A DNA stretch of 64,000 nucleotides. Source: Mangrovibacterium sp041596335. GTDB taxonomy: Bacteria; Bacteroidota; Bacteroidia; Bacteroidales; Prolixibacteraceae. The notes under the pieces were generated by a model that was given only the letters and a program-made list of their open reading frames with translations, did no database searches and had not been told where the DNA came from. The position numbers were made by a program, and so were the translations under genes. This document shows positions 52,185 to 60,577 of this stretch, piece after piece; within the stretch, counting starts at the first letter, position 1, and every line of letters starts with the position of its first letter. The DNA lies in assembly GCF_041596335.1 (NCBI RefSeq), contig NZ_JBFHIT010000006.1, positions 1 to 64,000 of the forward strand. The letters are read 5' to 3'.

Positions 52185-52670
52185 ATGAGAAATCGTGTAA
52201 GCCGACAATTAGCCATAAGAAAGATCATTTCTTCCAACGAGATACACAGTCAGGAAGAGTTGTTGGTGAAGTTGCATGAGGATGGTTATGATTTAACCCA
52301 GGCGACCTTGTCGCGCGATTTGAAGATGCTAAAAGTAGCCAAGGTCCCGTCGGGAAATCAAGGTTATAGATATGTGGTTCCGGAAGGAATGAACAATGAA
52401 ATCAGAACGTCGGGCTCGGAGGTGAATTTCCTGGCTGATGGATTTCGGGATTTGAATTTCTCCGGTAACCTGGCGGTTATGCGTACTCGTCCGGGATATG
52501 CCAGCAGTATTGCTGCCGTTCTGGATAATGCAGAGCCATACGAGATTTTAGGGAGTATAGCAGGAGATGATACCATTTTGTTGGTTATGCGTGAAGGTGT
52601 TACTCCCCGCGATCTTAAAAACGGCTTGATATTAATTATGCCCAAGTTACAGGAAAAGATTGGCAAATAA
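52185..52670 (+). CDS. argR: arginine repressor
   Basis: 161 residues: winged helix N-terminal DNA-binding domain (about 1-75; S-Q-E-E-L-L-V-K-L, T-Q-A-T-L-S-R-D-L) and C-terminal oligomerisation/arginine-binding domain with G-S-I-A-G-D-D-T. It binds ARG boxes with arginine as co-repressor. First gene of the plus-strand arginine cluster; 4 bases before the GNAT gene. Probably controls itself and carAB. Confidence 0.95.
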   Translation: MRNRVSRQLAIRKIISSNEIHSQEELLVKLHEDGYDLTQATLSRDLKMLKVAKVPSGNQGYRYVVPEGMNNEIRTSGSEVNFLADGFRDLNFSGNLAVMRTRPGYASSIAAVLDNAEPYEILGSIAGDDTILLVMREGVTPRDLKNGLILIMPKLQEKIGK

Positions 52671-52674
52671 AGAA

Positions 52675-53388
52675 ATGAAGACAGTAGAAGGAGTAAAAGT
52701 TTTTGTTGCGGATGACTCACATTTGAGTTATGTCACGGTTATTAACGACACCATCGATGCAGCATCGAAGGAGCGTGGTACAGGTATTGCCCGTCGGAGC
52801 GACGAGTATATTACCACAAAAATTGCGGAAGGAAAAGCAATTATAGCACTTGATGGAGATAAGTTTGCCGGCTTTTGCTATGTGGAGTCGTGGGGACACA
52901 ACCGGTTTGTGGCCAACTCGGGTTTGATTGTTGTGAAAGAATATCGCGGTGGCGGTTTGGCTCGCGAAATCAAGAAAAAAGCTTTTCAATTGTCGCGTAA
53001 GAAATTCCCCGATGCCAAAATATTTGGGTTGACAACCGGTTTAGCGGTCATGAAAATTAACCACGAACTGGGGTATCGCCCTGTTACTTTCTCCGAGTTA
53101 ACCGACGATGAAAGCTTCTGGAAAGGATGTCAGAGTTGTGTAAATTACGATATTCTTCAGCGCACTGGTCGTTCCAAGTGTTTGTGCACCGGAATGCTGT
53201 TTGATCCGGTATGGGAGAAAAATAAAAAAGAGGCTGAAATTAAGCCGAAGAGGATTTCGTTGATCGAAATGATCGGAAAATTGAAGTCGAAGTCGCATAA
53301 TGGTGACAAAGTTTCAAACTTTAGCATGTTTAAACGAGTAAAACAAGATATAAGTGGTGGCACTGTTCAGCAGTCATTTCAGGATTAA
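52675..53388 (+). CDS. GNAT N-acyltransferase, candidate acylglutamate synthase
   Basis: 237 residues from the ATG at 52675. The acetyl-CoA loop E-Y-R-G-G-G-L-A-R appears near residue 90. The C-terminal part contains four cysteines (C152, C155, C169, C171; C-Q-S-C and C-L-C), a possible metal site unusual for a GNAT. It stands between argR and argG, where a Bacteroidota cluster needs the first step enzyme (acylation of glutamate), since no argA or argJ is present here. Function is inferred from position. Confidence 0.82.
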   Translation: MKTVEGVKVFVADDSHLSYVTVINDTIDAASKERGTGIARRSDEYITTKIAEGKAIIALDGDKFAGFCYVESWGHNRFVANSGLIVVKEYRGGGLAREIKKKAFQLSRKKFPDAKIFGLTTGLAVMKINHELGYRPVTFSELTDDESFWKGCQSCVNYDILQRTGRSKCLCTGMLFDPVWEKNKKEAEIKPKRISLIEMIGKLKSKSHNGDKVSNFSMFKRVKQDISGGTVQQSFQD

Positions 53389-53551
53389 TTTTTTTCATAA
53401 AGGGTCTGTTTCGGATGTTATAGTATCATAGGAATTTTCAGGATTAATTGTTAAACAGTAGTCCGGGCAGGCCTCAAGGTTAGTAAAGTTGTAAGTTTTC
53501 AGTAAAATGCTGAATGTGTGTCGCCACTTTTTTTATCAAATTAACTTATCT

Positions 53552-53589
53552 CAATTCGCTTTGTTTTCGATAAGAAGCAAAGCGAATTG
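53552..53589. repeat. 12-bp inverted repeat ahead of argG
   Basis: CAATTCGCTTTG (53552-53563) and CAAAGCGAATTG (53578-53589) are perfect inverted repeats with a 14-base loop. No T-tract follows, so it is not a terminator. It could be an operator or a translational control hairpin; the loop holds a stop codon (53571-53573) closing a 19-residue frame from 53514. Confidence 0.65.
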
Positions 53590-53636
53590 CGATTCAATAA
53601 ATTACCAACAGGTCCCTGACCATAAATCAATTTAAA

Positions 53637-54830
53637 ATGAAAGAAAAGGTAGTATTAGCATATAGTGGAGGTTTAGATACCTCATTTTGTGCAAAATACT
53701 TGTCGGTTGAAAAAGGGTTGGAAGTTTATACAGCCATTGCCAATACCGGAGGTTTTGGTAAAGAAGAGCTGGAGACCATTGAACGGAAAGCTTACGAGTT
53801 GGGCTCAGCCAAGCACGTAACACTCGATGTTACCGACACCTATTACGAAAAATGTATTAAGTACATGGTTTTTGGAAATGTATTGCGCAACAATACTTAC
53901 CCTATCTCGGTAAGCTCGGAGCGTGTTTTTCAGGCCATTGCGATTATTGAATATGCCAAAAAAATAGGTGCCAAATATGTGGCTCACGGTAGTACCGGTG
54001 CCGGAAACGATCAGGTTCGTTTCGACCTGACTTTTGAAGTGTTGGCTCCGGATATCCAGATTTTGACCCCAACCCGCGATTTGCAGTTGACTCGTCAGCA
54101 GGAAATTGATTATTTGAAGGAACATGGTGTTGATGCTGATTGGTCGAAAATGGCCTATTCCATCAACAAAGGTTTGTGGGGAACCAGTATTGGCGGCAAA
54201 GAAACACTAACATCGGATCAAACATTACCCGAGTCGGCTTATCCTTCTCAATTAACCGAAAAAGAAGAGCGTGAAGTTACACTCGATTTTGTTGAAGGTG
54301 AGTTGAAAGGAGTTGATGGAAAACGTTATTTCAATACTGTTGAGGCTATTCGTGATTTGGAAGCGATAGCAGCTCCTTTTGGTATTGGCCGCGATATGCA
54401 TATTGGCGATACCATTATCGGTATTAAAGGACGGGTCGGTTTTGAGGCTGCCGCTCCTATGGTCATTTTGAAGGCCCACCAGATGCTGGAAAAACACACC
54501 CTGACCAAATGGCAAATGTACTGGAAAGAACAGTTGTCGAACTGGTACGGAATGTTTCTGCACGAGTCGCTCTACCTCGACCCGGTCATGCGCGATATTG
54601 AGAAGTTTCTGGAAAATACGCAACAAACGGTTTCGGGGAAAGTGATTGTGAAATTGCGTCCTTATCAGTTTGTGCTGGTTGGTGTTGATTCTCCATACGA
54701 CCTGATGAAATCTGATTTTGGTGAGTATGGCGAAATGAATAAAGCCTGGACATCAGACGATGTGAAAGGGTTTACCAAGATTTTAGGAACGTCGCTGAAA
54801 ATTTATAATTCAGTAAATAAGAAATTCTAG
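53637..54830 (+). CDS. argG: argininosuccinate synthase
   Basis: 397 residues. Makes argininosuccinate from citrulline and aspartate with ATP. PP-loop A-Y-S-G-G-L-D-T-S at residues 8-16 and further G-A-G-N-D-Q-V-R-F segment. Followed after 9 bases by argC. Confidence 0.96.
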   Translation: MKEKVVLAYSGGLDTSFCAKYLSVEKGLEVYTAIANTGGFGKEELETIERKAYELGSAKHVTLDVTDTYYEKCIKYMVFGNVLRNNTYPISVSSERVFQAIAIIEYAKKIGAKYVAHGSTGAGNDQVRFDLTFEVLAPDIQILTPTRDLQLTRQQEIDYLKEHGVDADWSKMAYSINKGLWGTSIGGKETLTSDQTLPESAYPSQLTEKEEREVTLDFVEGELKGVDGKRYFNTVEAIRDLEAIAAPFGIGRDMHIGDTIIGIKGRVGFEAAAPMVILKAHQMLEKHTLTKWQMYWKEQLSNWYGMFLHESLYLDPVMRDIEKFLENTQQTVSGKVIVKLRPYQFVLVGVDSPYDLMKSDFGEYGEMNKAWTSDDVKGFTKILGTSLKIYNSVNKKF

Positions 54831-54839
54831 TCCGGACTG

Positions 54840-55814
54840 ATGAGCAAGATTAAAGTAGGAATTATTGGAGGAGCCGGTTACACGGCTGGCGAATTAATCC
54901 GGATTTTGATGTACCATCCGCAAGCTGAATTGACTTTTATTCAAAGCAGCAGTAATGCGGGAAACCCAATTTACGAAGTGCACCGTGACCTGGTGGGAGA
55001 TACAGAGCTGGTTTTTGTCGCTAAGCCCGACTTTAGCCTGTGTGATGTCATCTTTCTGTGCATGGGACACGGTAAATCGAAGGAATTTGTCACCGCGAAT
55101 GACATTCCTTCAACCGTGAAAATTATCGACCTTAGTCACGATTACCGCTTGAAGACCGAAGGAAATGACTTTGTGTACGGCCTGCCGGAATTGAACCGCG
55201 AAACAATTCGGCAGTCGGCACACATTGCTAACCCCGGATGTTTTGCAACCGGAATTCAGTTGACTGTGTTGCCCCTTGCGGCAGCCGGCCTGCTGACCGA
55301 TGAGCTGCATGTGCATGCCATTACCGGTTCAACGGGAGCTGGGCAGGCGCCTTCGTCGACCTCGCATTTTAGCTGGCGAAATAGCAATGTCTCGGTTTAC
55401 AAGGCGTTTCAGCACCAACACTTAGGCGAAATTACCCAAAGTGTGAAACAGCTTCAGCCTGGTTACGATAAAGCCATCAATTTTATTCCGGTGCGGGGCA
55501 ACCATACCCGGGGCATTTTTGCTTCAACCTATACGGAATTTGCCGGAACGATTGAAGAAGCGATAAAGTTGTACGAGGACTACTATGCCGGACATCCGTT
55601 TGTGTTTGTTACCAACGAAAATCCGGATGTGAAGCAGGTGGTGAACACAAACAAAGCCATTTTGCATTTGGAAAAACATGGCAGCAAACTCATGATTCTG
55701 AGTGTGACCGATAATTTGCTGAAAGGCGCTTCGGGACAGGCAGTTCAAAACATGAACCTGCAATTTGGCTTGGATGAAAAAACCGGGCTGAACTTAAAAC
55801 CGGTATCATTTTAA
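54840..55814 (+). CDS. argC: N-acyl-gamma-glutamyl-phosphate reductase
   Basis: 324 residues. NADPH-dependent reductive dephosphorylation in arginine synthesis. N-terminal G-G-A-G-Y-T-A-G-E-L nucleotide loop and catalytic Cys134 in A-N-P-G-C-F-A-T. Given the succinyl-type carbamoyltransferase downstream, the acyl group may be succinyl. Confidence 0.96.
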   Translation: MSKIKVGIIGGAGYTAGELIRILMYHPQAELTFIQSSSNAGNPIYEVHRDLVGDTELVFVAKPDFSLCDVIFLCMGHGKSKEFVTANDIPSTVKIIDLSHDYRLKTEGNDFVYGLPELNRETIRQSAHIANPGCFATGIQLTVLPLAAAGLLTDELHVHAITGSTGAGQAPSSTSHFSWRNSNVSVYKAFQHQHLGEITQSVKQLQPGYDKAINFIPVRGNHTRGIFASTYTEFAGTIEEAIKLYEDYYAGHPFVFVTNENPDVKQVVNTNKAILHLEKHGSKLMILSVTDNLLKGASGQAVQNMNLQFGLDEKTGLNLKPVSF

Positions 55815-55888
55815 AGCCGATTTCGGGACGTCTGAATGAATAGACGTTTGGAACATGAAGCTTAGAGCTTTTTACCTTTTTACTTTGA

Positions 55889-57046
55889 ATGACTATGAAA
55901 CTTTTTGATGTATATCCGCTGTTCAATATCATCCCGGTAAAAGCCGAAGGAGCTTATATGTGGGATAGTGAAGGGAACAAATACCTCGATTTATACGGAG
56001 GTCATGCTGTTATTTCAGTGGGACACAGTCATCCGCATTATATCCAAAAAATTACCGATCAGCTAAACCAAATCGGGTTCTACAGTAATTCGGTTGTTAT
56101 TCCGCAGCAGCAAGAGCTGGCGGATAAGTTGGGTCAACTTTCCGGGTTCGATAGTTATCAGCTGTTTTTATGCAACTCCGGAGCCGAAGCGAACGAAAAC
56201 GCTTTGAAGTTGGCCTCGTTTGCCACAGGGCGGAAAAAAGTGATCAGTTTTAATAAGGGATTTCACGGGCGTACATCGGCTGTTGTTGCCATTACCGACA
56301 ATCCAAAAATTGTTGCTCCGGTAAACGAAACCGAAAATGCCATCATTTTACCATTGAACGATATCGATCGGGTAGTTGAATGCCTGAAAAATGAAGATGT
56401 TGCCGCTGTCATAATTGAAGGAATTCAGGGGATTGGCGGAATTCGCGTGCCTGAGCCCGCTTTCTTGGAAGAGCTGGAACGTCGGTGTAAGAAATACGGC
56501 ACGTTGTTGATCCTGGATGAAATACAGTCTGGATATGGACGAAGCGGAAAATTCTTCGCTTTTCAGTATACCAACATCAAACCCGATTTAATAACTACAG
56601 CAAAAGGCATGGGCAATGGTTTTCCGATTGGCGGTTTATTGATTCAGCCGGAGCTAAAACCATGGTATGGCATGTTGGGAACCACTTTTGGTGGCAACTA
56701 TTTGGCTTGTGCCGCCGGAATTGCGGTGCTGGAAATTATGGAGAAGGAACAACTGGTTGGGAATGCTCAAAAAGTTGGCCAATATTTGATGCAAACGCTT
56801 GCCGGATTCAAACAAATTAAGGAAGTTCGTGGCCACGGACTGATGATCGGTTTGGAGTTTGAAGAACCTATCAAAGCTATTCGTCAGAAATTGCTCGAAG
56901 ACGAAAAAGTGTTCACCGGTGTTTCAGGCACACACATTATTCGCTTGCTGCCACCACTGAGTTTGACAATGGAGCAAGCGAACGATTTTATTTCGAAATT
57001 TGAAAAAGTATTGAACGTGCTGTACGCGAAAGCGGAGCAGAATTAA
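55889..57046 (+). CDS. argD: acylornithine aminotransferase
   Basis: 385 residues. PLP-dependent class III aminotransferase; PLP lysine in T-T-A-K-G-M-G-N-G-F-P-I-G-G and the L-F-L-C-N-S-G-A-E-A-N-E substrate loop. The second in-frame ATG (55895) is an alternative start. 74 bases after argC. Confidence 0.95.
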   Translation: MTMKLFDVYPLFNIIPVKAEGAYMWDSEGNKYLDLYGGHAVISVGHSHPHYIQKITDQLNQIGFYSNSVVIPQQQELADKLGQLSGFDSYQLFLCNSGAEANENALKLASFATGRKKVISFNKGFHGRTSAVVAITDNPKIVAPVNETENAIILPLNDIDRVVECLKNEDVAAVIIEGIQGIGGIRVPEPAFLEELERRCKKYGTLLILDEIQSGYGRSGKFFAFQYTNIKPDLITTAKGMGNGFPIGGLLIQPELKPWYGMLGTTFGGNYLACAAGIAVLEIMEKEQLVGNAQKVGQYLMQTLAGFKQIKEVRGHGLMIGLEFEEPIKAIRQKLLEDEKVFTGVSGTHIIRLLPPLSLTMEQANDFISKFEKVLNVLYAKAEQN

Positions 57047-57058
57047 ATTATAAAGGAT

Positions 57059-57850
57059 ATGAAAGTCGGGAAAATTGCCATTATTGGCGCAGGAAATATG
57101 GGAAGTGCAATCGCAAAAGGGATTCTGACATCAGGATATCTCCCGGCCTCATCAATTTCTATTTCCGATCCGCGCGAGAAAACTTTAGAAGCGTTGAGGC
57201 AACAAGGTTTCAATGCATTTTCCGAAAATGCCGAAGCCGCGAAGGATGCCGATTTGGTGCTTTTCGCTGTAAAACCTTATCACATTGAAGGGGTAATTGC
57301 GAATTTGAAAGATGTATTGACTCCAGATAAAATAATCGTGTCTATTGTCGCTGGTGTCAGCTTGAAAGAGTTGGCATCGATGGCTGGCGCGGACAAGAAG
57401 ATTCTTCGGGTGATGCCTAATACAGCCATTTCTATTCTAGAATCAATGACCTGTATTTCCGGCAACGGAAACACCAAAGATTGTATGGATTCGGTGAAGG
57501 AATTGTTCGACCAGTTAGGCCAAACAGTGATTATTACCGAAGAGTTGATGGGAGCAGCTACGGTGCTTGCTTCCTGCGGAACAGCATTTGCCCTGCGCTA
57601 TGTGCGCGCTGCCATGCAAGGAGGAATCGAGATGGGTTTTGGTGCCGAAATGGCTCAGTTTATTACAGCGCAAACCGTTAAAGGCGCGGTGAAATTAATA
57701 ATGGATACCGGTAACCACCCGGAACGTGAAATCGACAAAGTAACTACTCCGCGTGGTGTAACGATCACCGGAATCAACGAAATGGAACATAAAGGATTTA
57801 GCTCATCGGTTATTCAGGGGCTGATTGCGTCGTATAATAAAATGGGATAA
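57059..57850 (+). CDS. proC: pyrroline-5-carboxylate reductase
   Basis: 263 residues. Rossmann fold with I-I-G-A-G-N-M-G and the C-terminal proline-motif T-T-P-R-G-V-T. Last step of proline synthesis. It sits 12 bases after argD, so proline and arginine genes share a transcript. Confidence 0.96.
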   Translation: MKVGKIAIIGAGNMGSAIAKGILTSGYLPASSISISDPREKTLEALRQQGFNAFSENAEAAKDADLVLFAVKPYHIEGVIANLKDVLTPDKIIVSIVAGVSLKELASMAGADKKILRVMPNTAISILESMTCISGNGNTKDCMDSVKELFDQLGQTVIITEELMGAATVLASCGTAFALRYVRAAMQGGIEMGFGAEMAQFITAQTVKGAVKLIMDTGNHPEREIDKVTTPRGVTITGINEMEHKGFSSSVIQGLIASYNKMG

Positions 57851-57861
57851 GCCGAATCAGT

Positions 57862-58953
57862 ATGAATTTTTGTTATAAAAAGATTACCGTAAAAGTCGGT
57901 AGTAATGTTCTAACTAAGTCTGACGGAACGTTGAATGTAGCCCGGATTTCCCATCTGGTTGATCAGATCGCTTTTTTGCACAAACATGGTGTTGAAGTAA
58001 TTCTGGTATCTTCGGGTGCTGTAGCTGCCGGAAGAAGTGAGCTGAAGTTGCAAAAGAAACTGGACACGGTTTCTTCGCGGCAGCTGTGCTCAGCGGTAGG
58101 TCAGGTTTTGCTGATTAATCGCTATGCTGACTTCTTTCGCGAGCATGGTATTGTTTGCGCTCAGGTGCTGACAACCAAAGATAATTTTGCCGATCGGGAT
58201 CATTATCTGAACATGAAAAACTGCATCACAACCCTTCTGGAAAACAATGTTGTCCCGGTTGTTAATGAGAATGATACCATCTCCGTGTCGGAGCTCATGT
58301 TTACCGACAATGACGAACTTTCGGGATTGATGGCCTCCATGCAAAATTCTGAAGCGCTGATTATTCTGAGTAATGTTGAAGGAATCTACGATGGTGATCC
58401 ATCACTGCCTACTTCAAGCATTATTGAAGAAATTAGTCCGAAAGAGAAGGATTGGATGAAGAACGTGTCGACACAGAAATCCGGTTTTGGTCGTGGCGGA
58501 ATGCTAACTAAAAGTTCAATCGCCCGTAAGGTCGCGAAAGGGGGCATAGCCGTTCATATTGCCAGCGGACTAAAAGACCACGTGCTAACTGATATTTTAA
58601 GAACCGACCGGCATGTGAAGCATACACTTTTCACGGCTGATGGCCGAAAATCGTCAAACGTAAAAAAGTGGATCGCCTACTCTGATAGTTTTGCCAAGGG
58701 CGAATTGGTGATTAACCAAGGAGCCCGAGATGCACTCTATTCCGATACGGCCTCCAGTTTACTGCTGATTGGTGTTGTAATGGTGAAGGGAATCTTCGAA
58801 AAAGGAGATATCGTAAAAATTGCTGATGAAAGTGGAAAATTAATCGGGTGGGGAAAAGCACAATTCGACTCGGAAAAAGCGCAAGCCGAAGCCGGAACGA
58901 AAAATCAGAAGCCCGTTGTTCATTACGATTATCTGTATTTGATTGAGGAATAA
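57862..58953 (+). CDS. proB: glutamate 5-kinase
   Basis: 363 residues. Amino acid kinase domain (V-K-V-G-S-N-V-L, S-S-G-A-V-A-A-G) and a C-terminal PUA-like domain (about 275-360), as in the longer form. First step of proline synthesis, feedback-inhibited by proline in known members. Follows proC by 11 bases. Confidence 0.96.
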   Translation: MNFCYKKITVKVGSNVLTKSDGTLNVARISHLVDQIAFLHKHGVEVILVSSGAVAAGRSELKLQKKLDTVSSRQLCSAVGQVLLINRYADFFREHGIVCAQVLTTKDNFADRDHYLNMKNCITTLLENNVVPVVNENDTISVSELMFTDNDELSGLMASMQNSEALIILSNVEGIYDGDPSLPTSSIIEEISPKEKDWMKNVSTQKSGFGRGGMLTKSSIARKVAKGGIAVHIASGLKDHVLTDILRTDRHVKHTLFTADGRKSSNVKKWIAYSDSFAKGELVINQGARDALYSDTASSLLLIGVVMVKGIFEKGDIVKIADESGKLIGWGKAQFDSEKAQAEAGTKNQKPVVHYDYLYLIEE

Positions 58954-59002
58954 AAGATAAATCTGAATTTTGCTTAATAATTGGGATAAAATTCAGCTTA
59001 TA

Positions 59003-59034
59003 TGTGTTAATTTGTCGTTCATTGACTACTTTTG
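59003..59034 (+). promoter_or_regulatory. promoter of proA
   Basis: TGTG (59003-59006), 20-base spacer, TACTTTTG (59027-59034). The -7 element is good, the -33 has one mismatch. Gives a leader of about 165 bases before proA. Confidence 0.45.
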
Positions 59035-59152
59035 TAATAAGTAATTTATTAAGGCGAAGAAATAAAAGACATTATAGCTCAGAATAACTCAATATACCCT
59101 TTTCTAAATACCCCTTTTTGTTGACTTCAACAAATTCAAGAAATTCTGAGTT

Positions 59153-59190
59153 GTCCCCTTCCTCCCCCAGGGAAGGGGACTTTTAATTTT
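59153..59190 (+). terminator. terminator just before proA
   Basis: GTCCCCTTCC (59153-59162) pairs perfectly with GGAAGGGGAC (59171-59180), followed by TTTTAATTTT. It ends 15 bases before the proA start codon, so it either ends proC-proB transcripts or attenuates proA. An alternative upstream pairing CTCAGAAT (59078-59085) with ATTCTGAG (59143-59150) is also possible. Confidence 0.8.
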
Positions 59191-59205
59191 ATAGACACAA
59201 AGATT

Positions 59206-60453
59206 ATGGAGGTTAAAAAACAATTAGAATTGACGCTAAAAGCCAGTAGAAGCTTAAATCTGCTGACAGTCGATCAAATCAATGCGGTATTGTTGGATTT
59301 GGCAGATGCAGCTGTTGCCCACACAGACGAAGTGCTGGCCGAAAACCTAAAAGATTTGGCGCGTATGGATCCTTCGGATACCAAATATGATCGGCTAAAG
59401 CTGACCGTTGATCGGATTGCCGGAATCGCCGCTGATATTCGCAATGTTGCTTCCCTGCCTTCACCTGTTGGTCGTGTACTGAGTGAAACTGCCCGCCCAA
59501 ATGGGATGCGCATCCAAAAAGTGTCGGTTGCTTTTGGTGTCATTGGTATTATCTACGAAGCGCGTCCGAACGTAACCTTCGATGTGTTTTCACTTTGCCT
59601 GAAATCGGGCAATGCCTGTGTGTTGAAAGGTGGTAGCGACGCGATCGATTCCAATACAGCCATCACAAAAGTCATTCATTCGGTGCTCGAGAAACATGGG
59701 ATCGACAAAAATATTCTGGCTCTGTTACCGGCCGATCGGGAGGCAACATCACAAATCCTGAATGCCCGTGGCTTTGTAGACCTCATCATCCCACGCGGAT
59801 CGCAGGGATTGATCGAGTTTGTGCGTAAAAATGCGACCATCCCCGTCATTGAAACCGGAGCTGGAATTTGCCACACTTATTTTGATGAGTTTGGCGATAC
59901 TGCTAAAGGACGTGATATTGTTTTCAACTCGAAAACCCGTCGCCCAAGTGTGTGCAATTCGCTCGATTGTTTGGTGATTCATGAAAGCCGGCTGTCAGAT
60001 TTGCCCGAGATATGCAGCGAACTGCCAAAATGCAAGGTGATTATATATGCCGATGAGCAAGCGCACGAAGCATTGGAGGGAAATTATCCGTCAAACCTAT
60101 TGGCTTGGGCAACCGACGAATCTTTTGGGACTGAGTTTTTGGACTATAAAATGTCGGTTAAAACGGTTGCAAGTTTCGACGAAGCATTGGAACATATTGC
60201 CGAATATAGTTCGAAACATAGCGAAGCGATTGTGTCGGAAGATGCACAACGACAGGATTTATTCCGCAAGTTGGTTGATGCTTCTTCGGTGTATTGCAAT
60301 GTTTCCACGGCGTTTACCGATGGCGCTCAATTTGGGCTGGGAGCTGAAATTGGTATTTCAACCCAAAAACTGCATGCCCGAGGCCCCATGGCGCTCGAAG
60401 AGCTAACCAGCTATAAATGGTTGATCGACGGTGACGGGCAAGTTCGCCCTTAA
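59206..60453 (+). CDS. proA: glutamate-5-semialdehyde dehydrogenase
   Basis: 415 residues. Reduces glutamyl phosphate to the semialdehyde with NADPH. Active-site Cys lies in R-R-P-S-V-C-N-S-L-D-C. Separated from proB by 252 bases carrying a promoter-like element and a terminator, so it can be regulated alone. Confidence 0.96.
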   Translation: MEVKKQLELTLKASRSLNLLTVDQINAVLLDLADAAVAHTDEVLAENLKDLARMDPSDTKYDRLKLTVDRIAGIAADIRNVASLPSPVGRVLSETARPNGMRIQKVSVAFGVIGIIYEARPNVTFDVFSLCLKSGNACVLKGGSDAIDSNTAITKVIHSVLEKHGIDKNILALLPADREATSQILNARGFVDLIIPRGSQGLIEFVRKNATIPVIETGAGICHTYFDEFGDTAKGRDIVFNSKTRRPSVCNSLDCLVIHESRLSDLPEICSELPKCKVIIYADEQAHEALEGNYPSNLLAWATDESFGTEFLDYKMSVKTVASFDEALEHIAEYSSKHSEAIVSEDAQRQDLFRKLVDASSVYCNVSTAFTDGAQFGLGAEIGISTQKLHARGPMALEELTSYKWLIDGDGQVRP

Positions 60454-60463
60454 GTAGATCGAA

Positions 60464-60533
60464 GTCATGCCGAACCCGTTTCGGGATCTCCGAAGCAAAG
60501 AGCACAAGATCCCGTAATGAATTCAGGGTGACA
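60464..60533. repeat. dispersed intergenic palindromic element, copy 2
   Basis: Starts GTCATGCCGAAC and ends AGGGTGACA; arms CGGGATCT (60482-60489) and AGATCCCG (60507-60514) are perfect inverted repeats. The plan and core are like the element at 9670-9733. It lies between proA and argF'. Confidence 0.65.
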
Positions 60534-60577
60534 CAATTCAACAATTTAACAATTCAACATCTCAACGAACAATAAAT

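Noticed and set aside
60482..60514. Hairpin CGGGATCT/AGATCCCG as a terminator after proA
   Set aside because: No T-tract follows on either strand; it is part of a dispersed repeat element.
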